Assembly: GCA_012103475.1 (NCBI GenBank)
Contig: WLWS01000003.1
Coordinates: forward strand, 124,001-188,000
Length of the DNA: 64,000 nucleotides
Reading direction: 5' to 3'
Source: Gammaproteobacteria bacterium
GTDB taxonomy: Bacteria; Pseudomonadota; Gammaproteobacteria; Eutrophobiales; Eutrophobiaceae
In this document: positions 10,152 through 17,747 of the stretch, piece after piece
Layout of the letters: every line of letters starts with the position of its first letter
Position numbering within the stretch: position 1 is the stretch's first letter
Made by a program: the position numbers and the translations under genes
The notes under the pieces: model-generated
The model's input: only the letters and a program-made list of their open reading frames with translations
The model's database searches: none
Told to the model about the DNA's origin: nothing

Positions 10152-10847
10152 TTAGGGCTCGTCTGTGCTTGTTCTGCGTGCGCGAAAAAAATCGACCGTT
10201 TTCCTGGCAAGCAGTGGAAAGACACCTAGCAAGGCAAAGGAAATGAGTAATTGAGCGGAAAGAATATCGCCCAGCTCATTTATTTTTGCCAGTTGCGTAC
10301 CGGCATTCACATAGACGATCGTTGCTGCGAGCATGCCCACCTGGCTTACCAGAGCATAGGTGAGAGTTCGAATGGGAGTTAAGCCCATCACCAGATTGAT
10401 AACGAAAAAGGGGAAAACCGGAACCAGTCTCAGGGTAAACAGATAAAAGGCGCCATCTTTTTCGATACCTTGATTGATAAGTTCCAATCGATCCGCAAAG
10501 CGGTTTTGAATCAGGTCTCTGAACAGGAATCTGGAGGCCAGAAAAGCGAGTGTTGCACCAATTGTGGAGGCAAATGAAACCAGCAGACTACCAACCAGAA
10601 CTCCGAACAGGGCACCGGCTGCAAGAGTCAGAATACTCGCTGCCGGTAGCGATAATCCGGTAAACAGAACATAAGTGAGAAAAAAGATAACAATTGTCAG
10701 TAGCGGGTGCTCGCTGTAGTAGTCTTCAATCAGGCTCTGTTTCTCTTTTAGAAACGATAAATTGAAATACTGGCCAAGATCAAAAACAAAAAAACCGCCG
10801 ATCAAAGCCACGATAACTATCAATAAAATTATTTTATTGGTTTTCAT
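10152..10847 (-). CDS. TVP38/TMEM64 family (VTT/DedA-like) inner membrane protein
   Basis: 231 residues with five to six hydrophobic segments, an N-terminal anchor in the first ~25 residues, and a central VTT domain. Family-typical features are a Gly/Ala/Ser-rich segment (LPAASILTLAAGALFG), the re-entrant loop region FLASRFLFRD, and LRLVPVFPFFVINLVMGLT, matching the conserved R-x-x-P-x-x-P-F-x-x-x-N pattern. The molecular role of bacterial members is not settled; relatives act as lipid scramblases or transporters. It sits 6 bp after grxC and 4 bp before the flavoprotein gene, so the three are surely co-transcribed. Confidence 0.85.
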   Translation of the reverse strand: MKTNKIILLIVIVALIGGFFVFDLGQYFNLSFLKEKQSLIEDYYSEHPLLTIVIFFLTYVLFTGLSLPAASILTLAAGALFGVLVGSLLVSFASTIGATLAFLASRFLFRDLIQNRFADRLELINQGIEKDGAFYLFTLRLVPVFPFFVINLVMGLTPIRTLTYALVSQVGMLAATIVYVNAGTQLAKINELGDILSAQLLISFALLGVFPLLARKTVDFFRARRTSTDEP

Positions 10848-10853
10848 TCAGGT

Positions 10854-11117
10854 TTATTCACTTTTACCATCTACAAGTTCTCTCAGGTCGACTTTTTCAC
10901 TCAGCGCGACGAGGTCTGTAAAGCCACCAATGGCATTGTCATCGATGAATATCTGAGGTACCGATGTTCTTCCTGAGCGTTTTATCATTTGCTCTTCGAG
11001 TTCGGGGTCATCGGAAATTTCGATTTCCTCGAAACTAATCGTTTCCTGATTAAGCATGGCTTTCGCCATTCGGCAGTAAGCACACCAGGACCTCGTATAT
11101 ATCTCTACTTTTTTCAT
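10854..11117 (-). CDS. grxC: Glutaredoxin 3-like (GrxC)
   Basis: 87-residue glutaredoxin with the active site C12-A-Y-C15 (a CPYC variant), the cis-proline segment SVPQIF and the GGFTDL glutathione-binding motif. It reduces mixed disulfides with glutathione in the cytoplasm. The ATG at 11117 (MKKVEIY) gives the normal family N-terminus; another ATG two codons upstream at 11123 is possible. It is the first gene of an operon with a TVP38 membrane protein and a disulfide-oxidoreductase-type flavoprotein. Monothiol grx would be CGFS, so this is the dithiol type. Confidence 0.9.
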   Translation of the reverse strand: MKKVEIYTRSWCAYCRMAKAMLNQETISFEEIEISDDPELEEQMIKRSGRTSVPQIFIDDNAIGGFTDLVALSEKVDLRELVDGKSE

Positions 11118-11123
11118 AAGCAT

Positions 11124-11514
11124 AAGTTTTAATCGAATAAAGAATCCGTCTACTCAGAATACGCTGCTTGGACAGCGATGAGTCGTCGTCGTTCCGGATT
11201 ACTGTGAAAAAGAGCGGATGATTCTATAGATTGATTAAGGATGCGAGCATTATCCTGTTTGACAGAGTCAGCGTGGCTTATCGAACGTACATTTGAATCA
11301 ATATGCTTGATAATAAAAAACTATAAAAAACAACAAGTTAAGTTAGTTGTTTTTTAAAAAACCTGTCCCGGGAGTTTTTAGCAATTTGTCTTGTCAAAAT
11401 TTATGCTCACTTAGTATGGTCTGGCCTGACAAAAAGCTTTCGAATCTCCAAAGCTGGCGTTAATATGTGTGCTGTTCAAATAACCGACAAATTGATAAAA
11501 AAATGAGGAATCAC
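11124..11514. other. Intergenic region between divergent grxC and mlaC
   Basis: 391 bp without a convincing gene. It is AT-rich, holds the hairpin at 11325-11355 and must contain the promoters for both flanking genes. A TTGACA hexamer lies at 11259-11264 but no good -10 box follows at the right distance, so no promoter is called. A GTG-started frame from 11467 only extends mlaC upstream of its ribosome binding site. Confidence 0.5.
11325..11355 (+). terminator. AT-rich stem-loop, possible terminator or leader hairpin
   Basis: Perfect 10-bp inverted repeat AAAAAACAAC / GTTGTTTTTT with an 11-base loop. The A-run before and T-run within the right arm resemble a weak bidirectional intrinsic terminator, but the stem has only three G/C pairs and no gene ends nearby, so its role is unclear. 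Confidence 0.3.
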
Positions 11515-12162
11515 ATGACAGTCCGTTCACTGATGTTCATCCTGGTTTTATTCACTTCCAGTAATCTGCTGGCAGCTGACTTTTCCACACCGATGGCCCG
11601 GGTCAAGGACTCAGTTGGCAGGGTAATCACCATTTTGAAAGACAAATCAATTGACCGTGAAACAAGCTGGCGACAAATTGCCGACGTAATTGACGATGGA
11701 TTCGATTTTCGAAGTATGTCGCAAAGTGTGTTGGCCACCAACTGGAAAAAGGCGACTCCGGAAGAGCGAGCCCGCTTTACTGAATTCTTTTCTCAATACA
11801 TAGAGGAGACCTATCGTTCTCGTATTCAGGCCTATACCAACGAGGAAATCATCTATAAAGATGAGGTCGTGCGAGGAAAAAGGGCGGTTGTCGAAACCAT
11901 TATCAAGACCGATTCAACCGAAATCCCTGTAAATTATAAACTCAAGAATAATGATGGTGAGTGGTATGCCTATGACGTCATTGTCGAAGGGGTCAGTCTG
12001 GTGAATAACTATCGTAATACCTTCGCGGTTATCGTCAAAAACGAAGGCATGGATGGCTTATTGTCAGATATTCAGCGCCGCATTGACCGCTACAAGGCGG
12101 CACAGGAAGAAGAAGACTACATGGATGATGACGAAGACGACGAAGAGATGATGGATAACTAA
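11515..12162 (+). CDS. mlaC: MlaC-like periplasmic phospholipid-binding protein
   Basis: 215 residues with a signal peptide (about residues 1-21, cleavage near LLAA-D) and a MlaC/Ttg2D fold: repeated helices around FDFRSMSQSVL, the TPEERARFTEFFSQYIEETY segment that is typical of the family, and the beta part ending VEGVSLVNNYRNTF. MlaC shuttles phospholipids between the outer-membrane MlaA complex and the inner-membrane MlaFEDB ABC transporter. The start is the ATG at 11515 because GAGGA stands five bases before it. The C-terminus is an unusual acidic tail (about 15 Asp/Glu in the last 22 residues). Oddly, the gene faces mlaFED instead of following mlaD, as it does in most gammaproteobacteria. 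Confidence 0.9.
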   Translation: MTVRSLMFILVLFTSSNLLAADFSTPMARVKDSVGRVITILKDKSIDRETSWRQIADVIDDGFDFRSMSQSVLATNWKKATPEERARFTEFFSQYIEETYRSRIQAYTNEEIIYKDEVVRGKRAVVETIIKTDSTEIPVNYKLKNNDGEWYAYDVIVEGVSLVNNYRNTFAVIVKNEGMDGLLSDIQRRIDRYKAAQEEEDYMDDDEDDEEMMDN

Positions 12163-12180
12163 GTACAATTGTCTTACAGG

Positions 12181-12211
12181 AAAAAAGCCGCTCGATGAGC
12201 GGCTTTTTTTT
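12181..12211 (+). terminator. Bidirectional intrinsic terminator between mlaC and mlaD
   Basis: Stem GCCGCTC / GAGCGGC with a 3-base loop, flanked by A6 on the left and T8 on the right. It lies 18 bp after the mlaC stop and 17 bp after the mlaD stop, so it can end both convergent transcripts. Confidence 0.93.
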
Positions 12212-12228
12212 GTTCGGGATATTGAGCT

Positions 12229-12681
12229 TTATTTCTCAGTTTCGAAAATATATTTGCTGATGAGTTCTTCGAGATTTATCGAGGGCTCTGTTTCAAAAAT
12301 TTCTTCGCCCGGTTGCAGATATTCGCCGCCTCCCGGGGTAATTTTGATAAATTTGTCGCCGATAATCCCTGCGGTGCGTATTGAGGCGACGGCGTCTTCA
12401 TGAATAGGCACATCTTCATCAATCGCGAGATAGACGATAGATTGGTATTCCTCCGGATCAAACACAATAGAATCAACCGTACCAACACGGACCCCGGCTG
12501 CTTCGATAAAAGCTCCTGAACGCAAACCCGATGAAGAAGTAAATCTGGCATTTATGATATAGCTCTTTTGCCCCAGGACCTGTAAGTCACCGAGCTGAAT
12601 GGCAATGTAAGAGATACTCGCCAATCCTACGATCATGAAAAAACCAACGGCTATTTCGATTTTTGTTTGTTTGTCCGCCAT
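12229..12681 (-). CDS. mlaD: MlaD-like MCE-domain protein of the Mla phospholipid transporter
   Basis: 150 residues: one N-terminal transmembrane helix (about residues 8-28, VGFFMIVGLASISYIAI) and a single MCE domain in the periplasm, with the family segments FTSSSGLRSGAFIEAAGVRVGTV and GIIGDKFIKITPGG. MlaD hexamers form the periplasmic ring of the MlaFEDB complex. The start ATG at 12681 (MADKQTK) is preferred over the 12750 extension, which overlaps mlaE by 59 bp and adds an unrelated hydrophobic stretch. It is the last gene of mlaF-mlaE-mlaD. It is a little shorter than the E. coli protein, mainly at the C-terminus. No mlaB follows. Confidence 0.92.
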   Translation of the reverse strand: MADKQTKIEIAVGFFMIVGLASISYIAIQLGDLQVLGQKSYIINARFTSSSGLRSGAFIEAAGVRVGTVDSIVFDPEEYQSIVYLAIDEDVPIHEDAVASIRTAGIIGDKFIKITPGGGEYLQPGEEIFETEPSINLEELISKYIFETEK

Positions 12682-12691
12682 GATATTAATC

Positions 12692-13480
12692 TCACAAGAT
12701 GATTGAGCTGATAATGTAATCAGCAAAAAATACAGAAACAGAAGAAACAACTACAGCCTGGGTAGTGACTTTACTCACGCCTTCCGAGCCGAAAGCTGTG
12801 GGGTCAAGATGCAGATAAAAGCCTTTCACCGTTGCCACCCAGATGGTTATGGTGGCAAAGGCCATTGCCTTAATTACACTCATTAAAATATCCCGCCAGA
12901 GTACGGCGTCAAACATACCACCGAAATAGGAACCGGGGCTGACTCCGAACAGCACGCAGCCGACAAAATAACCGCCAAATATACCGACAACGATAAAGAC
13001 ACAGGACAGAATAGGAATACATATTATTGCGCCAATAAAGCGCGGCACGATGATATAGCGGTAAGGGTCGATAGCCATGCAATCCAGCGCATCAATCTGA
13101 TTTTCGTTACGCATGATGGCAATTTCCGCGCAAATTGAAGAGCCGGCTCTGCCGATGATGACCAATGCTGTCAGCAGGGGACCTAATTCACGCACCAGTA
13201 CCAGACCGACGGCGGCGCCAAGCATGGCAACAGAGCCAAGCCTCACCAGCGCGTCATAAAACTGTAATGCCACTACCATGCCGATAAAAAGGCCTGAGAT
13301 GATTATCAGGAACAAAGAACGCGCGCCGATGAAATGTATTTGCTTGATTATTGGGCTTAGCTTGTATGGCGGGGTGATAATTCTTAAACAGCTTGTACAA
13401 AGAAATATGCCCGCCCGGCCAAGTCGTTCCATCAGGTTGATAATATGTAAGCCGGTATTAGTGAAGGGAGTAAAGGTCAT
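12692..13480 (-). CDS. mlaE: MlaE-like ABC transporter permease
   Basis: 262 residues, with about five to six membrane helices and the MlaE/YrbE permease signature (LVRELGPLLTALVIIGRAGSSICAEIA region, about residues 93-121), followed by the conserved EIDALxxM-like segment NQIDALDCMAIDPYRY. It forms the membrane dimer that binds MlaF and MlaD. The start ATG shares one base with the stop codon of mlaF (TAATG), a sign of translational coupling. Confidence 0.93.
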   Translation of the reverse strand: MTFTPFTNTGLHIINLMERLGRAGIFLCTSCLRIITPPYKLSPIIKQIHFIGARSLFLIIISGLFIGMVVALQFYDALVRLGSVAMLGAAVGLVLVRELGPLLTALVIIGRAGSSICAEIAIMRNENQIDALDCMAIDPYRYIIVPRFIGAIICIPILSCVFIVVGIFGGYFVGCVLFGVSPGSYFGGMFDAVLWRDILMSVIKAMAFATITIWVATVKGFYLHLDPTAFGSEGVSKVTTQAVVVSSVSVFFADYIISSIIL

Positions 13481-14295
13481 TATTTCACTCTCTGTGCTTC
13501 CATCAGACGGTCTAGATAGGCATCACCATCAATTTCTTCATCGCGTGCTTTTCTGGCCAGCATATTAACGATGCGAGTATCGGTGCTGGCCTTCACTTCT
13601 TCTTTGCTGCCGGTCATTATCTGTTGACCACGATCCATGACGGTAATTCGGTCAGCCACGCTAAAAGCACTCTCCAGTTCATGCGTGACAATAACTATGG
13701 TCATATTGAGTGCGTCTCTGAGTTGCAGAATGAGCTGATCAAGCTCCGCCGAGGTTACCGGATCGAGACCGGCGGAGGGCTCATCAAAAAACAGCAGCTT
13801 GGGATCCATGACGACAGCACGGGCCAGACCCGCGCGCTTTAACATGCCGCCGGACAGTTCAGATGGCATCAGTTCTTCATAGTCAGCAAGATTCATTTGC
13901 TCGAGCTTCATACGTGTCATGATGCGAATCGTATTGTCGTCCAGTTCCGTATGCTCACGCAGTGGTAATTCTACGTTTTCCAGCACATTGAGGGAACTGA
14001 ACAGCGCGCCATTTTGAAAAGCGACGCCGATATTCTTTCGCAGGCTGTATAGGCCTTTTTTGTCCAGTTTGGTGAGATCCTTACCCAGTACTTCGATGCT
14101 GCCGGAAGTCGGTTGTTTGAGTCCGAGGATATGCCGAAACAAAGTGCTTTTACCTGAACCACTATGTCCCATCACGACCATGATTTCGCGAGGCTCAATG
14201 CTCAGATTAATGTCGTCAAGAACCTTGACCGAGCCATAGTGGCTGGTCATATTCTTAATATTAATTGCGTAGTTCTGTTGCTTATCGTCGCTCAC
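13480..14295 (-). CDS. mlaF: MlaF-like ABC transporter ATPase
   Basis: 271 residues with complete ABC ATPase motifs: Walker A GHSGSGKST at 43-51, Q-loop around FQNG (93-96), signature LSGG at 147-150, Walker B LLFFDEP at 167-173 and an H-loop TH about 30 residues later. The signature is LSGGMLKRAGLARA, where Met and the KR pair are typical of MlaF. It drives phospholipid transfer with MlaE and MlaD. It is the first gene of the operon; 121 bp separate it from the end of the Sel1 gene upstream. Confidence 0.94.
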   Translation of the reverse strand: MSDDKQQNYAINIKNMTSHYGSVKVLDDINLSIEPREIMVVMGHSGSGKSTLFRHILGLKQPTSGSIEVLGKDLTKLDKKGLYSLRKNIGVAFQNGALFSSLNVLENVELPLREHTELDDNTIRIMTRMKLEQMNLADYEELMPSELSGGMLKRAGLARAVVMDPKLLFFDEPSAGLDPVTSAELDQLILQLRDALNMTIVIVTHELESAFSVADRITVMDRGQQIMTGSKEEVKASTDTRIVNMLARKARDEEIDGDAYLDRLMEAQRVK

Positions 14296-14373
14296 AGCAG
14301 CAGTATAAGGTGGATATGTGAATAAACAAAATTGAAGCCGGGATAAAGCGCAAGAGCAGAGGCAGGAAGGCTG

Positions 14374-14403
14374 AATTGGGCAGAATAGCGATCCTGCCCA
14401 ATT
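14374..14403 (-). terminator. Stem-loop after the Sel1-repeat gene
   Basis: Perfect 10-bp inverted repeat AATTGGGCAG / CTGCCCAATT with a 10-base loop, 14 bp beyond the stop of the minus-strand Sel1 gene. There is no T-run on the minus strand, so it is a candidate factor-assisted terminator or 3' end stabiliser rather than a classical intrinsic terminator. Confidence 0.4.
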
Positions 14404-14416
14404 GCCTGCTCAGGCT

Positions 14417-17400
14417 TTAGTGTTTGAGTGAGGACTTTAGTGACATAGCCTCTTCAATTTCAGCTTCACTCAGTTTCTGCAGCATTGCGTCACGCCTGTG
14501 CACGTCCATAACGTTGCCTTTGTCGGCAAGAATACTCTGCCAGGCGAAGGCCAGTACCTTATTCTGTTCTACGCCATCACCATTCATGTAGATAACACCG
14601 AGATTTCGCTGTGCAAGGGCGTAGCCTTTCCCGGCAGCCTTTTTGTACCAGTGCAGAGCTTGTTCAGGGTTTTTCCCTACACCTTCGCCGTAGGCGTAGG
14701 CAACACCTGTTTTGTATTGTGCCGGCACATGCCCCATCTCAGCGGCCCGAAGGAATGATTCGAAAGCCAGCGTATCATTCTGAGGGACACCGTCACCGAA
14801 AGAATAGGCCAGGCCCTGCTCGTATTCTTTCAGACTATCTACCGCCTCTTCAAAAGTTTGATCAGGCTCGGCCGGCGCAACTGGTTCGTCTGTACTTTCC
14901 AGCATTGTAGTTTCGACTGACTCCGCCGTTGATTCAGCTTCCTCCATTGCATCAGCGTCATCATCTTTCTTACCAAACAGACGGCCAAAGAAACCTTTCT
15001 TCTCTTCTTTAACTTCTTCAATTTCTTCGACTTCCTGCATTTCGGCAACTTCTTCGTCGACAGGCTGTATTTCAGGCAGTGGTCCCTGAACTGTTGGCTG
15101 AGCTTGCTCTTCCTCTTCCTCATCGTCTTTACTGAAGAGACGTTTAAAGAAACCTTTCTTTTCAGGTGGCGCTTCTTCATAGTCCTCCGGCACACCATCT
15201 ACTCCTGCTTCCAACTGCTCGTTTTCGAGCGCAGATTCTATTTCTTCTGTTGAAGATGAGCCGGCACTTGTCACTCTTTTCAGATTAGACACATTGTGCG
15301 CCGCTGCCACATGCCCCTGATCCGCAGCTTTTTCATACCAGAGTATTGCTTCCGCATCGTTCTGACTTACGCCTTCGCCCATCAGGTACATATTGCCAAG
15401 ACTATATTGCGCATCGGCATTACCTTTTTTTCCTGCTTCCTTGTACCAGTAAGAAGCTTCATTGTAGTTTTGTCTTATCCCTAATCCCTGATAGTAGAGT
15501 AGACCGAGTTGATATTGAGCGCTGGCATCACCTGCATTGGCCAGATCGTAGTAACTGTTGTAAGCGGAATCATAATCACCGCTATCGAGAAGTTCCCGTG
15601 CTGCAGTGAGAGTATCTGCATCGGCAACATACTCAGGTCCATCACTTTCTTCATCTGAATCAGATTCGTCACTGGAGACACCTTCCTGTGCATCGTCAGC
15701 CTGCTCAGAGTCTCCATCTTTCTTTCCGAACAGACGACCAAAGAAACCCTTTTTCTCAGGTTCTTCTTCGACTTCGAGAGCATCCATCGCTGCCTGTTCT
15801 TCACCGCTACTATCGATTTCGATCTCTTCTTCAATGACTGGTACGGCATTCGTTTCTTCATCGAGCATGGCAACAGTTTCTGTTTCCATTGCTTCGGGTT
15901 CATCCACCATTTCCTTATCTTTCTTACCGAACAGACGACCGAAGAAGCCTTTCTTTTTTGGTTCTTCTTCAACTTCGAGGGCATCCATAGCAGCTTGTTC
16001 TTCACTGTTACTATCGATTTCGATTTCTTCCTTCATTACTGGCACGGCATCTGATTCGTCACCAAGCATGGCAACAGTGTCTGTCTCCAAAGCTTCGGTT
16101 TCGTCTCCCATTTCCTTGTCTTTCTTGCCGAACAAACGACCAAAGAAACCTTTTTTCCTGGGTTGCTCTTCAATTTCCATTGTCTCGGTTTCTGTGGAAT
16201 CCGCCATTGCCATATCCGAATCATCCATGGCCGGCATAGTTTCTTCAGTATCGGTTTCGGCGGACATTTCCAGGCTGGCTTCTTCAACAACTTCCTCGAC
16301 GCCACGATCTTCCACTACAACTTCTTCACCTGAATTATTTTTACCGAATAGTTTCTTGAAAAAACCAAAACGGGATTTCTTTTCAGGCACATCGCTGGCC
16401 ATTTCATCTGCTTCGACTATCATTTCAGACGAACTGTCATCCGCAACATCAACAGAATCAACGACCTCAACCATCTCTTCAGCAGGTTCTGACATTATCT
16501 CATCCGTGCTGACGGCTTCGTCCTGCATTGTCATTTCAATCATGCCGTCGTCGATCACTTCGGCATCAGAAGCAACTTCTTCAGCTTGATCTTTCTTGAA
16601 GAATTTTTTGAAGAAACCAGATATGCGTCCGGGTTTTTTCTCTTCTTCCATTGCTTCAGCAACAGACTCATCAGCAAGCTGTGTATCGGTTTCGGGTTCG
16701 GCAGTGGCCATGACAACGTCGTCAGCCTTGTCACTTTCTTCCGTGGCATCCAGAGTTAGTAAGTCAGATTTTTCTACTTCGACAAGCGGTAAGCTGGCTG
16801 GCGCTTCTTCCGTTTTAGAGATTTGAGTGGAGGGCTGGAGATTGGGCCGGCTGCGGTTACGCTGAGCGCCGGCGATAGCGCGTTCCAGGCTGGCAAGCTC
16901 GTTGGTGGCGGCAGCATAGCCCTGATCAGCGGCGAGTCTGTACCAGCGAACAGACTGGTTATAGTCCTGCTTTACGCCTTTTCCCGAGCGATACATTGAA
17001 CCCAGATTATATTGAGCCGCGGCATCGCCTTTGTCGGCGGCTTTTCGATACCATTTTACGGCTTCCTGATAATCCAGAGCGACACCGTCACCAGTGTGAT
17101 ATTTGGCCGCAAGCTGTACCTGTGAACGGGAGTAACCTTGTTCAGCAGACATTTGAAACCATTTTACGGCTTCTTTACTATCCTGTTTGACGCCTTCACC
17201 GTAGGAATAGGAGATGCCGAGACTATACTGGGCGATGGCGTGCCCCTGCTCTGCCGCACGGCGGTACCAGAGCGCAGATTCTTTATAATCCTGCTTTGTT
17301 CCTTCACCAAAAGCGTAAGCTACGGCGAGGTTATACTGAGCATCTTTATCGCCCTGAACGGCGGCTTTTCTGTACCATTTAACCGCCTCTTCATAGTTTT

Positions 17401-17611
17401 GCTCGACGCCTTCACCGGCGTAATACATATAGCCGAGATGTGCCTGAGCCTTGGCATCACCGTCGTTAGCCAGACGCAAAAACTCAGCACTGGCTGCGGC
17501 GTAATCGCCATTGGCCAAAGCCGCGTTGGCTGAGTTTATATCAGCATTAACGCTCTGATTAATGATAAAGATTGCGAATAGAGTGGATAGTATCGATCGA
17601 TTCATCGCCAT
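14417..17611 (-). CDS. Exported Sel1-repeat protein with seven basic amphipathic motifs in acidic linkers
   Basis: 1064 residues with a signal peptide (about 1-23, ending SVNA). Three Sel1 (TPR-like) solenoids are seen: about residues 50-235 (five 36-residue repeats), about 680-775 and about 925-1045. The linkers between them are very rich in Glu, Asp, Ser and Thr, and are punctuated seven times by a basic-aromatic motif of the KKGFFGRLFGKKD kind (about residues 331, 410, 483, 550, 617, 816 and 870). Three of these sit in exact 67-residue tandem units. Sel1 repeats are protein-protein scaffolds. The basic GFFxRLF motif in acid linker resembles the membrane-binding helices of the FtsY A domain, so contact with a membrane surface is a reasonable but unproven idea. 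The start ATG at 17611 has GGAG six bases upstream; ATG at 17605 is the alternative. Confidence 0.8.
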   Translation of the reverse strand: MAMNRSILSTLFAIFIINQSVNADINSANAALANGDYAAASAEFLRLANDGDAKAQAHLGYMYYAGEGVEQNYEEAVKWYRKAAVQGDKDAQYNLAVAYAFGEGTKQDYKESALWYRRAAEQGHAIAQYSLGISYSYGEGVKQDSKEAVKWFQMSAEQGYSRSQVQLAAKYHTGDGVALDYQEAVKWYRKAADKGDAAAQYNLGSMYRSGKGVKQDYNQSVRWYRLAADQGYAAATNELASLERAIAGAQRNRSRPNLQPSTQISKTEEAPASLPLVEVEKSDLLTLDATEESDKADDVVMATAEPETDTQLADESVAEAMEEEKKPGRISGFFKKFFKKDQAEEVASDAEVIDDGMIEMTMQDEAVSTDEIMSEPAEEMVEVVDSVDVADDSSSEMIVEADEMASDVPEKKSRFGFFKKLFGKNNSGEEVVVEDRGVEEVVEEASLEMSAETDTEETMPAMDDSDMAMADSTETETMEIEEQPRKKGFFGRLFGKKDKEMGDETEALETDTVAMLGDESDAVPVMKEEIEIDSNSEEQAAMDALEVEEEPKKKGFFGRLFGKKDKEMVDEPEAMETETVAMLDEETNAVPVIEEEIEIDSSGEEQAAMDALEVEEEPEKKGFFGRLFGKKDGDSEQADDAQEGVSSDESDSDEESDGPEYVADADTLTAARELLDSGDYDSAYNSYYDLANAGDASAQYQLGLLYYQGLGIRQNYNEASYWYKEAGKKGNADAQYSLGNMYLMGEGVSQNDAEAILWYEKAADQGHVAAAHNVSNLKRVTSAGSSSTEEIESALENEQLEAGVDGVPEDYEEAPPEKKGFFKRLFSKDDEEEEEQAQPTVQGPLPEIQPVDEEVAEMQEVEEIEEVKEEKKGFFGRLFGKKDDDADAMEEAESTAESVETTMLESTDEPVAPAEPDQTFEEAVDSLKEYEQGLAYSFGDGVPQNDTLAFESFLRAAEMGHVPAQYKTGVAYAYGEGVGKNPEQALHWYKKAAGKGYALAQRNLGVIYMNGDGVEQNKVLAFAWQSILADKGNVMDVHRRDAMLQKLSEAEIEEAMSLKSSLKH
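15726..16165 (-). repeat. 201-bp tandem repeats within the Sel1 gene
   Basis: The same motif-coding block (minus strand, read here as CCGAACAGACGACC on plus) begins at 15726, 15927 and 16128, a period of exactly 201 bp (67 codons). The copies are highly alike at the DNA level, including the EEQAAMDALEVEEEP spacer, which points to fairly recent amplification and possible copy-number change. Confidence 0.85.
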
Positions 17612-17747
17612 GAAATTCTCCCGTGAAAGCGATTGGACGCGCAGTTAACAGCCATTGAGTCTATATTTAGCGACTATTGTGAACGTGGATATGTTGCTAG
17701 TATTCCACAAATTGTAGTGGAAAAAGAAAATAAAAACACTAGATATC

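Noticed and set aside
8690..10225. Longer flavoprotein frame starting at 10225, and mercuric reductase as its function
   Set aside because: The extension overlaps the upstream TVP38 gene by 74 bp and lacks domain homology; the C-terminal Cys pair and MerT/MerP/MerR neighbours of a mercury operon are absent.
15606..16589. A 327-codon open frame opposite the Sel1 gene, very rich in serine
   Set aside because: It is the reverse reading of the acidic GAA/GAT-rich repeats; composition and length follow from the repeat and no family is recognisable.
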